A stretch of DNA of 64,000 nucleotides, from positions 1,178,001 through 1,242,000 of the forward strand of contig NZ_LT629788.1 in the NCBI RefSeq assembly GCF_900105805.1, given 5' to 3'. The position numbers and the translations under genes were made by a program. This stretch comes from Pseudomonas moraviensis (GTDB lineage: Bacteria; Pseudomonadota; Gammaproteobacteria; Pseudomonadales; Pseudomonadaceae). Below the pieces are notes generated by a model. It was given only the letters and a program-made list of their open reading frames with translations, did not search any database and was not told the DNA's origin. This document shows, piece by piece, positions 24,030 through 33,198 of this stretch (its first letter is position 1; each line of letters begins with the position of its first letter).

Positions 24030-26228
24030 TCAGATCATCTCCGGCAATGAATCCAGAATCTTGTCCAGCGTGATCGGATACTCCCGCACCCTCGCGCCGG
24101 TAGCGTTGTAGATCGCATTCGCTACCGCCGCACTCACGCCGCAAATCCCCAATTCACCCACGCCCTTGGCCTTCATCGGCGAAGAAATCGGGTCAGTCTC
24201 TTCGAGAAAAATCACTTCCTGATGCGGAATGTCGGCGTGCACCGGCACTTCGTATCCCGCCAGGTCATGGTTGACGAAATAGCCCAGACGCTTGTCCACG
24301 GCCAGCTCTTCCATCAATGCCGCGCCGACGCCCATGGTCATTGCGCCGATCACCTGGCTGCGGGCCGAAATAGGGTTGAGAATCCGTCCGGCCGCGCACA
24401 CCGCGAGCATGCGCCGCACGCGGACTTCACCGGTGGCGGCGTCGACGGCAACTTCAGCGAAGTGCGCGCCGAAGGTCGATTGCTGATACTTCTCGGCCAG
24501 ATCGCCGAATTCGATGCTGTCTTCGCCGACCAGCGCGCCGCCCTCAGCGGCATTGCGCAGGGGCAGGCTCTTGCTGCCGACGCGCACCTGACCATCGACG
24601 AACTCGGCCTGATCCGCCGCGAGTCCCAGCTTCTGCGCCACCGCTTCGCGCAGTTTCATGCAGGCGGCATAAACCCCTGAAGTCGAGCAGTTGCCGCCGA
24701 ACTGGCCGCCGGAACCGGCCGAGACCGGGAAGTCCGAATCGCCCAGACGTACCACCACATCATTCAGGCCGACGCCCATCATCTCCGCGGCTGTCTGCGC
24801 GATGATCGTGTAGCTGCCGGTGCCGATGTCGGTCATGTCGGTTTCGACGATCACCTTGCCGTCACGCTCCAGGCGCACGCGCGCGCCGGACTTGACCAGC
24901 AGGTTATTGCGGAACGCCGCCGCCACGCCCATGCCGATCAGCCAACGGCCTTCACGACGTGTGCCGGGCTGCGCTTTGCGCTGATCCCAGCCGAATTTCT
25001 CCGCGCCGATCTGCAGGCATTTGACCAGTTGACGCTGGGAAAACGGCCGCTCGGTCTTCACCGGATCGACCTGGGTGTCATTGGCAATGCGGAACAGCAC
25101 CGGGTCCATTTTCAGCTGTTCGGCCATTTCATCCATGGCAATTTCCAGCACCATCAGGCCCGGCGCTTCACCCGGTGCGCGCATGGCGTTGCCTTCGGGC
25201 AGGTCGAGCGGGGCGAGGCGCATGCTGACGCGGCGGTTTTCCGCGGCGTACAACAATTGACTCGGTTGCGCGGCCAGTTCGACCTTGCCGTCGGCGAGGT
25301 TGCCCGACCAGCCTTCATGGGCAATGGCGGTCAGCTTGCCGTCGGCCGTGGCGCCCATGCGGATACGCTGAATCGTTGCCGGGCGATGGGTGGTGTTATT
25401 GGCCATCTGCGGGCGGGCGAGGGCGACTTTAACTGGCCGGCCGGCCATGCGCGCGCCTAGAGCGGCGAGGATCGCGTCGGCACGAATGAACAGCTTGCCG
25501 CCGAACCCACCGCCAATGTACGGCGAGACCAGGCGGACTTTTTCCTTCGGCAGGCCGAGGGTCTTCGCAATGTCGCCGACGCTCCAGGCGACCATCTGGT
25601 TCGACGTCCACAGCGTCAGTTGGTCGCCTTTCCACGCGGCCAATGTCGCATGGGGTTCCATCATCGCGTGGGACTGGTCCGGCGTGGTGTAGGTCTGATC
25701 GAACTGCACCGGGGCGGCGGCGAAGGCTTTGTCGAAGTCGCCGTGATTGACGTCCGGCAGCTCGTCTTTCGGCTCGACGCCGAGGTCTTTGACGCTGGCC
25801 AGGTCGAACTTGCCTTCGGTGGTTTCGTAGTCGACCTTGACCAGTTGCGCGGCGGCGCGGGCCTGTTCGAAGGTCTCGGCGACCACCAGCGCAACGGCTT
25901 GCTGGTAATGCTGCACGTCGGGACCGGCGAGCAAATGGGCGGCGTTGTAATCACCTTTGTCGAGCTTGCCGGCATTCTCGGCGGTGACGATCGCCAGTAC
26001 GCCGGGTGCGGCTTTGGCCTCGTCGAGATGAATAGCTTTGATCCGCCCTTTGGCGATCGCCGAATCAACCATGAAACCGTAGGCCTGATTGGCCGCCGCT
26101 TCATGTTGCTCGTAGGCGTAGGTCGCCTGGCCGCTGGTTTTCAACGGGCCTTCGATGCGCTCGGTGGGCTTGCCAACGACCTTCAAGCGGTCAATGGGAT
26201 TGGTGGTGGCGGGCGTGTCGAATTTCAT
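24030..26228 (-). CDS. paoC: periplasmic aldehyde oxidoreductase, molybdenum-binding subunit
   Basis: A 732-residue large subunit of the xanthine dehydrogenase family that carries the molybdenum cofactor. Seen: N-terminal Ald_Xan_dh a/b-hammerhead region (KSVGKPTERIEGPLKTSG type), SPYIGGGFGGKLFIRADA for Moco binding, and the catalytic glutamate near the C terminus in GVGELGICGVSAAVANAI. There is no signal peptide, as expected if it is exported with the Tat-signal-bearing small subunit. Its ATG overlaps the paoB stop by 4 bp, so it is the last gene of the paoABC operon. No paoD-like maturation factor follows. Confidence 0.93.
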   Translation of the reverse strand: MKFDTPATTNPIDRLKVVGKPTERIEGPLKTSGQATYAYEQHEAAANQAYGFMVDSAIAKGRIKAIHLDEAKAAPGVLAIVTAENAGKLDKGDYNAAHLLAGPDVQHYQQAVALVVAETFEQARAAAQLVKVDYETTEGKFDLASVKDLGVEPKDELPDVNHGDFDKAFAAAPVQFDQTYTTPDQSHAMMEPHATLAAWKGDQLTLWTSNQMVAWSVGDIAKTLGLPKEKVRLVSPYIGGGFGGKLFIRADAILAALGARMAGRPVKVALARPQMANNTTHRPATIQRIRMGATADGKLTAIAHEGWSGNLADGKVELAAQPSQLLYAAENRRVSMRLAPLDLPEGNAMRAPGEAPGLMVLEIAMDEMAEQLKMDPVLFRIANDTQVDPVKTERPFSQRQLVKCLQIGAEKFGWDQRKAQPGTRREGRWLIGMGVAAAFRNNLLVKSGARVRLERDGKVIVETDMTDIGTGSYTIIAQTAAEMMGVGLNDVVVRLGDSDFPVSAGSGGQFGGNCSTSGVYAACMKLREAVAQKLGLAADQAEFVDGQVRVGSKSLPLRNAAEGGALVGEDSIEFGDLAEKYQQSTFGAHFAEVAVDAATGEVRVRRMLAVCAAGRILNPISARSQVIGAMTMGVGAALMEELAVDKRLGYFVNHDLAGYEVPVHADIPHQEVIFLEETDPISSPMKAKGVGELGICGVSAAVANAIYNATGARVREYPITLDKILDSLPEMI

Positions 26229-27181
26229 GCGGTTTCCCTCGCTTGCGCCAACACCGAAGCCAGCGTGCGCTCGACCAGTGTCAGTTTGAATTGGTTGTCA
26301 TCGGTGGGGGTCGCGCCTTCGAGCAGGCGCTCGCTGACCGCTTTGGCGCCCTTGGGCAGCAGCGCTTCAGCGGCTTCGACCCGCCACGGTTTCGGCGCAA
26401 TGCCGCCAACGGCGACGCGGCCGGTGCCGTCCTTTTGCAGGATCAGACCCACCGAGACCAGGGCAAACGCGTAGGACGAACGATCGCGAACCTTGTGATA
26501 AATGTGCGTGCCACCGACCGGCGCCGGCAGGGTCACGGCGGTGATGAACTCACCGGGTGTGAGGCTGGTTTCGATGTTCGGCGTATTGCCGGGCAATAGA
26601 TGAAAATCGGCCATGGCAATGCTGCGGGTGCTGCCGTCAGGCTTGACCGTTTCGATCTGCGCATCAAGCGCACGCATGGCGATGGCCATGTCGCTCGGGT
26701 GGGTGGCGATGCAGGCGTCGCTGACGCCGATGATCCCCAGTTGTCGAGTGACCCCGCCGATCGCCGCGCAGCCGCTGCCCGGATTGCGTTTATTGCAGGC
26801 CTGATGGGTGTCGTAAAAGTATGGGCAGCGGGTGCGTTGCAGCAGGTTGCCGGCGGTGGTCGCCATGTTGCGTAACTGCCCGGACGCTCCGGCCAGAAGC
26901 GCGCGGGAGAGCAGGGCGTAGTCCTTGCGTACGCGGGCGTCGGCGGCCAGATCGGTATTGCGCACCAAGGCGCCGATACGCAGTCCGCCCTCAGGCGTAG
27001 CTTCGATCTGATCCAGACCGAGGTGGTTGACGTCGATCAGATGCACCGGGGTCTCAATGTCGAGTTTCATCAGGTCGAGCAGGTTGGTGCCGCCGGCGAT
27101 GAACTTGGCGCCTTCGGCTTGTGCAGCCTGGGAGGCGGCTGCGGCAGGCGAGTCGGCGCGGCTGTAGTTGAAGGCTCTCAT
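26225..27181 (-). CDS. paoB: periplasmic aldehyde oxidoreductase, FAD-binding subunit
   Basis: A 318-residue medium subunit. The FAD-binding loop is KFIAGGTNLLDLMK (about 26-39) with a second contact in ATTAGNLLQRTRCPYF. Cys119, Cys129 and Cys138 (TRCPYFYDTHQACNKRNPGS, then GCAAIGG) are the residues that in E. coli PaoB hold an extra 4Fe-4S cluster not found in most xanthine dehydrogenases. The C-terminal CO_deh_flav_C domain is present. Overlaps paoA and paoC by 4 bp each, so the three are translated together. Transfers electrons from the Fe-S subunit side to the acceptor. Confidence 0.93.
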   Translation of the reverse strand: MRAFNYSRADSPAAAASQAAQAEGAKFIAGGTNLLDLMKLDIETPVHLIDVNHLGLDQIEATPEGGLRIGALVRNTDLAADARVRKDYALLSRALLAGASGQLRNMATTAGNLLQRTRCPYFYDTHQACNKRNPGSGCAAIGGVTRQLGIIGVSDACIATHPSDMAIAMRALDAQIETVKPDGSTRSIAMADFHLLPGNTPNIETSLTPGEFITAVTLPAPVGGTHIYHKVRDRSSYAFALVSVGLILQKDGTGRVAVGGIAPKPWRVEAAEALLPKGAKAVSERLLEGATPTDDNQFKLTLVERTLASVLAQARETA

Positions 27182-27801
27182 GCCGGGACCTCCGCAACTT
27201 CAGTGATGGCTTCGATGATGTTCGAGTACGCGCCGCAGCGGCAGATATTGCCGCTCATGCGCTCCTGCAATTCGGCGGCGATCAGTTTCGGCGGCTCGGT
27301 CAGGCTCGGGCTGACGTGGCTGGGAATACCGTCGCGGATTTCCTTGAGCACCGCGACTGCGGAGCAGATCTGCCCCGGCGTGCAGTAGCCGCACTGATAG
27401 CCGTCGTGCTTGATGAACGCGGCCTGCATCGGGTGCAGCTTGTCCGGCATGCCGAGGCCTTCGATGGTGGTGACTTCGCTGCCGTCGTGCATGACCGCCA
27501 GGGTCAGGCAGGAGTTGATCCGCCGCCCGTCGGCGATCACCGTGCAGGCGCCGCACTGGCCGTGGTCGCAGCCTTTCTTGGTGCCGGTCAGGTGCAGGTG
27601 TTCGCGCAGGGCGTCGAGCAGGGTGGTGCGGGTGTCGACTTCCAGGGTTTGCGGTTTTCCGTTGACTTGCAGGGTGACTTTGCTCATGGCCGGTTGCTCC
27701 AGACTGGCCGCGTAGGCCTTGAGGCTGATAAAGGGGGGCATAGCGAACGCCGTCGCGGTTACGGCGCCGAGGATCATGAAGTTGCGTCGGGAAATCGGCA
27801 T
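27178..27801 (-). CDS. paoA: periplasmic aldehyde oxidoreductase, 2Fe-2S subunit with Tat signal
   Basis: A 207-residue small subunit. The Tat signal is PISRRNFMILGAVTATAFA. The first 2Fe-2S cluster is bound by Cys78, Cys83, Cys86 and Cys98 (KKGCDHGQCGACTVIADG, then NSCLT), the second by Cys137, Cys140, Cys187 and Cys189 (GYQCGYCTPGQ and GNICRCGAY). AAGGAA precedes the ATG. It is first in the leftward paoABC operon; the Tat signal here exports the whole folded heterotrimer. Known role: oxidising a broad range of (aromatic) aldehydes to acids in the periplasm. Confidence 0.94.
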   Translation of the reverse strand: MPISRRNFMILGAVTATAFAMPPFISLKAYAASLEQPAMSKVTLQVNGKPQTLEVDTRTTLLDALREHLHLTGTKKGCDHGQCGACTVIADGRRINSCLTLAVMHDGSEVTTIEGLGMPDKLHPMQAAFIKHDGYQCGYCTPGQICSAVAVLKEIRDGIPSHVSPSLTEPPKLIAAELQERMSGNICRCGAYSNIIEAITEVAEVPA

Positions 27802-27976
27802 GGTTCGATTCCTTTTCTCTCATCGGGCGGCAGGATTGCAAAAGGCCCAAAAGGGCGCGCCGGCATGCATGCCAGTCTCGTAAAAGGAGTGACCGCAGGA
27901 GGGAGGAAAAGGTTTTGTCGGATTTGCGCTAAAGAGTTATGTGCTCTGCTCATCAATCTCCAAGGCAGCACAAAAA

Positions 27977-28072
27977 CCCTGTAGGAGTGAGCCTGCTCGC
28001 GATAGCGGTGTGTCAGCCAACACACTATCAACTGACAGACCGCTATCGCGAGCAGGCTCACTCCTACAGTGG
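27977..28072. repeat. REPIN, type A
   Basis: Inverted pair of GTAGGAGTGAGCCTGCTCGC-type REPs, both with the ATAGCGGT extension, separated by about 33 bp. It lies 17 bp downstream of the lldP stop and about 175 bp upstream of paoA, so it may serve as 3' mRNA-end structure for lldP. Confidence 0.93.
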
Positions 28073-28088
28073 AGTTGTGTTTCTTCAG

Positions 28089-29843
28089 TTAGGGCCCACC
28101 TACCACCATCGAGGTAAACGGCGCGACATACGCCTGCAACGTCACTAGCCCGCCGACCAGGATCGCCAGCACGATCGAGTGGAAAAACACGTAACGCAGG
28201 ATCTCGCCCTCATGCCCATACCAACGGGTCGCGGTGGAGGCGACGACGATCGACTGCGCGTCGACCATTTTGCCCATCACCCCACCGGAACTGTTCGCCG
28301 CCGCCATCAGGACGGGACTGATGCCCAGTTGTTCCGAAGTCACCCGCTGCAAGCCGCCAAACAACACGTTCGACGCGGTGTCCGAGCCGGTCAGTGCCAC
28401 CCCCAGCCAACCGAGCAGCGTGCCGAACATCGGATAGAAAATTCCCGTCGCCGCGAACGCCAGCCCCATCGTCGCATCCAGTCCGGAATAGCGCGTGAGG
28501 AACCCCAGCGCCAGCATTGCCGCAATGGTGATCAGCGAAAACCGCACCACCCACAGCGTGCGCAAGTACTGCTTGATCAGTTGCGGGATCGAATAGCCCA
28601 TCAACAGACCGCCGACAATCGCCGCCAGCAGAATGCCGCTGCCGGTCGCGGTCAGCCAGGTGAACTTGTACACCGCTTCCTCGGCTTTCGGCGCCGCAAC
28701 AACTGGCGGGACTTTTTCGATCTGCAAGTGCAGGCTGGTGAAAGTCACTGCCGGGGCGAAGATCGGATTGGCCTCACGCACCGGTTTGCCTTGCGGATCA
28801 AGCTTGGCCGATTGCGTGACCGGGTCGATCATCGGCCGCGTATCGAACATGTTCTTGAAGCCCTGCGTGCCCCAGGCAAACACGAACACTGTGAGAATGA
28901 TCCACGGCATCCACGCGCGCATCACTGCCGGGCGCGCCTGATCGCTGAAGGCGGCGCTGGCGGTGACTTTTTCTTCATCGACTTTGGAGTTGTCGACGCG
29001 GCCGGACAGCGCTGCCGAAGTATGAATGGTGGCCGGTTTCCACACCTTGAGGAACAGTGTCAGGCAGGCCATTGAAATCAGCGCGGCGATCACGTCTACC
29101 AGCATCGGCCCGTGGTAGTTCGAGACGAGAAATTGCGGGATGGCGAAACTGACTCCGGCCACCAGAATCGCCGGCCACACCTCGAGCATCTTGCGCCATC
29201 CGGCAAAGGCCCAGATCAACCAGAACGGCACCAGCACCGAGAAAAACGGCAACTGCCGGCCAACCATCATCGACAGCTCCATCTCATCGAGCCCGGTGAC
29301 TTTGGCGAGGGTGATGATCGGCGTGCCCAGGGCGCCAAATGCCACGGGGGCGGTGTTGGCGATCAGTGCCAGACCGGATGCGGCCAATGGCGAAAAACCC
29401 AGACCAATCAGGATCGCCCCGGTCACCGCCACCGGCGTGCCGAAGCCTGCCGCGCCTTCGAAGAACGCACCGAAGCAGAAGGCGATCAGTAGCAGTTGCA
29501 AGCGTCGGTCGTCAGTGATGCGCGCGAGGGAATCCTGCAGCACTTTGAACGAGCCGTTCTCAGTGGTCAGGCGATGCAGGAAGATGATGTTGAGGACGAT
29601 CCAGCCGATCGGCAGCAAGCCATTCGCCGCGCCGAACAATGCCGCCGAGCCGGCCATGCCCGCCGGCATGTCGAAGGCGAAGATCGAGATCAGCAGGGCG
29701 GACGCCAGTGCCAGCAGCGCCGCCAGATGCGCCTTGACGTGAAAGAACGCCAGCGCCGCGAGCATCACCACCACCGGCACCGCAGCCATCAGCGTGGAGA
29801 GCACCGGATTGCCGAACGGGTCATAGATTTGCTGCCAGACCAT
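28089..29843 (-). CDS. lldP: L-lactate/glycolate permease
   Basis: A 584-residue polytopic carrier with about 12-14 segments. Family signatures: SLARITDDRRLQLLLIAFCF, GAFFEGAAGFGTPVAVTGAI, TAPVAFGALGTPIITLAKVT and near the C terminus GVALTGSDTASNVLFGGLQ with MVDAQSIVVASTATRWYGHE. These define the LldP/GlcA family, which imports L-lactate, D-lactate or glycolate with protons. A cytoplasmic or periplasmic loop of about 90 residues occurs in the middle (KLDPQGKPVREANP). Good AGAGGTGG ribosome-binding site. No lldR or lldD is in the window, so the actual substrate (lactate or glycolate) is not fixed by context. Confidence 0.93.
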   Translation of the reverse strand: MVWQQIYDPFGNPVLSTLMAAVPVVVMLAALAFFHVKAHLAALLALASALLISIFAFDMPAGMAGSAALFGAANGLLPIGWIVLNIIFLHRLTTENGSFKVLQDSLARITDDRRLQLLLIAFCFGAFFEGAAGFGTPVAVTGAILIGLGFSPLAASGLALIANTAPVAFGALGTPIITLAKVTGLDEMELSMMVGRQLPFFSVLVPFWLIWAFAGWRKMLEVWPAILVAGVSFAIPQFLVSNYHGPMLVDVIAALISMACLTLFLKVWKPATIHTSAALSGRVDNSKVDEEKVTASAAFSDQARPAVMRAWMPWIILTVFVFAWGTQGFKNMFDTRPMIDPVTQSAKLDPQGKPVREANPIFAPAVTFTSLHLQIEKVPPVVAAPKAEEAVYKFTWLTATGSGILLAAIVGGLLMGYSIPQLIKQYLRTLWVVRFSLITIAAMLALGFLTRYSGLDATMGLAFAATGIFYPMFGTLLGWLGVALTGSDTASNVLFGGLQRVTSEQLGISPVLMAAANSSGGVMGKMVDAQSIVVASTATRWYGHEGEILRYVFFHSIVLAILVGGLVTLQAYVAPFTSMVVGGP

Positions 29844-30086
29844 GGTCCACCTCTGCTTGTTGTTATTTGAGGGTGCAGATCCATTGCTTGGGGATTGGTT
29901 GCAAGCAGTATAGGTGGCATTACGCCGCCGCTCGGTTGCGGCGAACGGGCCGACAAACGGTCAATGGTGGCCAGTGAATCAACGGGTTTTTGCCCGGTCG
30001 TATCTGCGGCTGCGCGCACTGCCTCTTGAAGAGGCCGGCAGCGTGGCGATTTCATCGTCAAGACCTTGGGTTTAGGAAAGTATTGA

Positions 30087-30293
30087 ATGAAGCACGCAAC
30101 AACGATGCTGCTCACTGTGACCGCCGCGGTATTGCTCAGCGGCTGTATTGCGGATTTTGATGATGATCACCGGCATGGCGGGCATTACGACCGCGACCAT
30201 GGCCGCTATCACGATGATGACCGGCGCTGGGACGACCGCGATGGCGACCGCCGCGATGGCCGTCGTTATTACCGTGATCGCGATGATGACTGA
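30087..30293 (+). CDS. small His/Asp/Arg-rich lipoprotein
   Basis: A 68-residue protein with a lipoprotein signal (LTVTAAVLLSGC, Cys at 20). Almost all of the mature part consists of Asp, Arg, His, Tyr and Gly (DDDHRHGGHYDRDHGRYHDD), with no hydrophobic core, so it is probably disordered and could bind metal or nucleic acid/polyphosphate by charge. Family not recognised. Stands alone before a larger lipoprotein gene on the same strand. Confidence 0.75.
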   Translation: MKHATTMLLTVTAAVLLSGCIADFDDDHRHGGHYDRDHGRYHDDDRRWDDRDGDRRDGRRYYRDRDDD

Positions 30294-30397
30294 TTGATCG
30301 AGAGTCCCAGGGACGGGCTCACGTGAGGGAGCGAAGAAATGGACGCCGTAGTGGCAATTCAGTAGCATGCGCGCTTTTCACGCTGCCAAGGAAGATC

Positions 30398-31462
30398 ATG
30401 TCCATTGTTTCCCCGCTGCGCCTGGCCCTGTCGCTGGCTGGTGCAGTACTGTCATGCAGCCTGCTGACAGGTTGCAACATCACCGGCACCTATCAGGATG
30501 CGACCGATCCAGACGCCGCCAAGGTAAGGTTCGTCGCCAATACCGATAACGCCACGATCGATTATTTCGACGCCGAGCATTGCGATGGCTTGACCACCGG
30601 CATGCTCAACAATGTGTTGATCGGCGACAGCAAGCGCCGGGCGGGGATGATGGTTGCGCCGCCGGAACAGGCGCGCGGTTACCTTGAATTCAAGATCAAG
30701 CCCGAGCAGCCGGCGTATCTGCGTGTCAACACGCAGGTCGGTTACGCCACCTGCGGCTCTGGTTTTTCCTTTACGCCCAAGCGTGGAAATGAATATGAAG
30801 TGACACTGAACGTCACCAAGACCCAGTGCATCACCACGTTGCGGCATCTGGAGCGGCACGACGGTAAAGATCTGCGCACCGTGATGCCACTGGACCGCAC
30901 TGCGCTGGCGGCGTGCGTGGGGCGCAACCCGATCTTTCCCAAGCCACCGGCGCTGCTGCCCGACACGCCGCAACGCACGGCACTGATCGACCGTATCATC
31001 GAAGGCAGCCTTTTCGTTTTCATGAAACCGGATGCGGGCAAAGAGCCTGCGGCCAGTTTTTCTCCAGAGAAGCTCGACTCGCTGATCAACGACCGCAAGG
31101 CCAAACTGGGTTTTACGTTGCCGGACGATTACTGGGCGCTGTATCGCCAGAATCTGATCGAGTTCGACAAGGAAAGCGCGACCACAAAGGATCAGGCGAT
31201 GCAGCGCACCAAAGACGAATATCGCCAGCGTTTGCGTAGCGTCGATGACAAGCGCCTGGGCGAGTGGGCGCGCGTGGATGACAAAGACGGCAAGCGTGGC
31301 AACGCGGCGCCGGACGCGGAAGAAAAGGCCATGTTCATGTTCTATTTCCAGGCGTCGAACCGCGTGATGGCGGAAGCCATCGATCATCACCTCGATCGGA
31401 TGGCCGCCATGGACGCGAAATATGAAGTCTGTTCGCGCTTTGCCGACTGCTGGAAGCGTTGA
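30398..31462 (+). CDS. hypothetical lipoprotein, 354 residues
   Basis: The start at 30398 has AAGGAAG six bases upstream. The signal peptide ends in a lipobox LLTGC (Cys about 26), followed by NITGTYQDATDPDAAKVRF. The first ~120 mature residues look like a beta-sandwich (AKVRFVANTDNATIDYFD, YLEFKIKPEQPAYLRV, NEYEVTLNVTKTQC). The second half is helical (ERLDSLINDRKAKLGF-like, QNLIEFDKESATTKDQAMQR, YFQASNRVMAEAIDHHLDRM) and ends with two cysteines (CSRFADCWKR). I do not recognise the family. A strong terminator follows, so it is the end of a transcription unit. Confidence 0.78.
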   Translation: MSIVSPLRLALSLAGAVLSCSLLTGCNITGTYQDATDPDAAKVRFVANTDNATIDYFDAEHCDGLTTGMLNNVLIGDSKRRAGMMVAPPEQARGYLEFKIKPEQPAYLRVNTQVGYATCGSGFSFTPKRGNEYEVTLNVTKTQCITTLRHLERHDGKDLRTVMPLDRTALAACVGRNPIFPKPPALLPDTPQRTALIDRIIEGSLFVFMKPDAGKEPAASFSPEKLDSLINDRKAKLGFTLPDDYWALYRQNLIEFDKESATTKDQAMQRTKDEYRQRLRSVDDKRLGEWARVDDKDGKRGNAAPDAEEKAMFMFYFQASNRVMAEAIDHHLDRMAAMDAKYEVCSRFADCWKR

Positions 31463-31487
31463 TCGACCGAGTCAGCGGATGCCACGG

Positions 31488-31525
31488 AAAAGCCCACTGA
31501 GCCGAACCGGCCAGTGGGCTTTTTC
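31488..31525 (+). terminator. rho-independent terminator
   Basis: AAAAGCCCACTG pairs with CAGTGGGCTTTTT around a GC-rich loop, 25 bp after the lipoprotein stop. The A-rich 5' flank means it could also work for the convergent gene. Confidence 0.88.
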
Positions 31526-31560
31526 ATGATCGTCCGCTTCGCGGGCAAGCCTTTGAGGGA

Positions 31561-31836
31561 TTAAAAATGAGCGCTCGCCCGGACGCGGGATCGCGCAGGC
31601 ACCGAGGCCTCGTGATCGAGCAAATGGGTGGCGAGAATGTCGCTCAGAAAACGGAACTGATCGTTGAGGCCGACCACTTCATTGCTGAAATGGTTGCTGG
31701 CGGCGGGCATCAGCAGATCGTCGAAATCCTTGTTGAACACCAGCGTCTGCGCTTTGCGCGGTACGACGTGCTGTTGGTAGTAGTTGCTGCCGAACACCGG
31801 GAAACTCACGGAGAGGGTGACTTGGGTATGGATCAT
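31561..31836 (-). CDS. hypothetical protein, 91 residues
   Basis: The start at 31836 (MIHTQVTLSVSFPVFG) has GAGGCG about 9 bases upstream; the longer in-frame extension crosses the neighbouring REP and is not credible. The protein begins with a beta-strand-like stretch (TQVTLSVSFPVFGSNYYQQH), then a helical segment (DQFRFLSDILATHLLDHEAS) and a basic C terminus (ARSRVRASAHF). No signal peptide and no recognised domain. Convergent with the preceding lipoprotein gene. Confidence 0.55.
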   Translation of the reverse strand: MIHTQVTLSVSFPVFGSNYYQQHVVPRKAQTLVFNKDFDDLLMPAASNHFSNEVVGLNDQFRFLSDILATHLLDHEASVPARSRVRASAHF

Positions 31837-31960
31837 GATGTGAACGCCTCGTTGTGTGTCGGATGAGTCAATCGTGCCTTTGGTGAGGGATGGGCGGAAG
31901 GCAATCGTGGCGATGGTGGTTATCGACGGTGGTGATGGTTGAGGTTTGTGGTGCTGCTGA

Positions 31961-32040
31961 TGGCCCCTTCGCGAGAGGTCACTCCTACAGGGAGAACGCA
32001 TTTCAAATGCAGGAGTGAGCCTGCTCGCGAAGAGGCCAGA
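31961..32040. repeat. partly decayed REP pair
   Basis: The right REP (AGGAGTGAGCCTGCTCGCGA) is intact. The left one has lost the CAGGC of its palindrome (TTCGCGAGAGGTCACTCCTA). A worn-out REPIN. Confidence 0.8.
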
Positions 32041-32113
32041 ACAAGCGGCACCCCTCTTACTCCCCTGCCTATACTCAAACCTGCACCTCCCTCAGCCAAA
32101 GGACACCACCACC

Positions 32114-33196
32114 GTGAACCCGCGCGCGCTGGTCGTTGCCGCACTGTTTCTGCTGGCCGGCTGTGCTACTTCGGTCCGGGCACCGGTGACCGCGCCGCAA
32201 GCCGTGGTCGTGTCGGCGCAGACCTGGCAGCAAATCGACCGCGAAATCCTCAGCGCTTCGCAGCAGGCCACCGAACAGGTCAAGCTGTTCGCCCGCGGTT
32301 CAATGGAACATTGGCGCACTCGCGTCTATCAGCAAACTGAAGAAAATTTCATCCCTTGGTTCAGCAGCTACTGGACCCAGGAATGGCTGTCGATGAAGGT
32401 CAGTTGGTACACGATCAGCGCTGGCGGCGAGCAGGAAGCTTCGGCGAAACGGCTGGCGGCGTATCTGCTTGAGCAATATCAGGAAAAGGTCCTGGCGCCG
32501 GTCGCAGTAGAGATAGATCCGGACGCGATCCTGGCTCAGGCCACGGCGTTCTACGCGCAGTTGATGGCGCAACAGATGCCACTCATCGCCCAGCGTCATG
32601 GTGTGCCTATTGCGCAGCTCAACGGGCGCTTGCATAAGATCCCGGCCATCGCCCTCGGGCCCCCGCCGGCGCGGGATGCCTCGCTGTTCACCGTCATCAG
32701 CACCGAACCGCTGAACACGCTGCCGGCGTACGCCGCGCTGATCGACAAGGTTCACACCGACGGCGGCGCCAGGGGCATTTCTTCCACCGACGCCGCCATG
32801 GCCCCGGTGGCCAAACGTGCCAGCCAGCGCATTGAAGCGGAAATGGCCCCGCGCGGCGCCGCCAGTGCGGTGGCGGCAGCAGCGGGGAAACTGGCCGGGG
32901 CGATGATTTCAGTCGGCGTGGCCGGCATTCGCGCGATCATCCAGGCCAACGACCGCCCCGACAGCGAAGCGCTGATCCGTAGCAGTCTGGGCAACACCTT
33001 CGACAAGGCCTGGATGAAGCTGCTGCAAAACCCGACCACCGGGGTGATGGCGGGAACACTGCACATGGCCGGGCAGGTCGAGGGCAATCTGGGGGCGATT
33101 GGCGAACCGTCGGTCGGGCCTGGCGTGAATCGTGTCGAATGGCGTCCGCCGCAATCGACCAGTCAGCAGATCGAACCCATCCTGCAAGGAGAATGA
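32114..33196 (+). CDS. hypothetical lipoprotein, 360 residues
   Basis: Starts with GTG at 32114 (AAAGGACA 8-12 bases upstream). The lipobox is LLAGC (Cys about 17) followed by Ala. The mature protein is mostly helical: QQIDREILSASQQATEQVKL, WFSSYWTQEWLSMKVSWYTI, AAYLLEQYQEKVLAPVAVEI. A small Ala/Gly-rich hydrophobic stretch (AVAAAAGKLAGAMISVGVAG) near residues 255-275 could be an amphipathic or membrane-inserting helix. Family not recognised. It is followed within 3 bp by the DUF1428 gene, so the two are probably cotranscribed. Confidence 0.78.
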   Translation: MNPRALVVAALFLLAGCATSVRAPVTAPQAVVVSAQTWQQIDREILSASQQATEQVKLFARGSMEHWRTRVYQQTEENFIPWFSSYWTQEWLSMKVSWYTISAGGEQEASAKRLAAYLLEQYQEKVLAPVAVEIDPDAILAQATAFYAQLMAQQMPLIAQRHGVPIAQLNGRLHKIPAIALGPPPARDASLFTVISTEPLNTLPAYAALIDKVHTDGGARGISSTDAAMAPVAKRASQRIEAEMAPRGAASAVAAAAGKLAGAMISVGVAGIRAIIQANDRPDSEALIRSSLGNTFDKAWMKLLQNPTTGVMAGTLHMAGQVEGNLGAIGEPSVGPGVNRVEWRPPQSTSQQIEPILQGE

Positions 33197-33198
33197 CC

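Noticed and set aside
31567..31866. 99-codon + strand frame
   Set aside because: Antisense to the hypothetical gene 31561-31836, which has a better ribosome-binding site and more protein-like sequence; the choice is only moderately certain.
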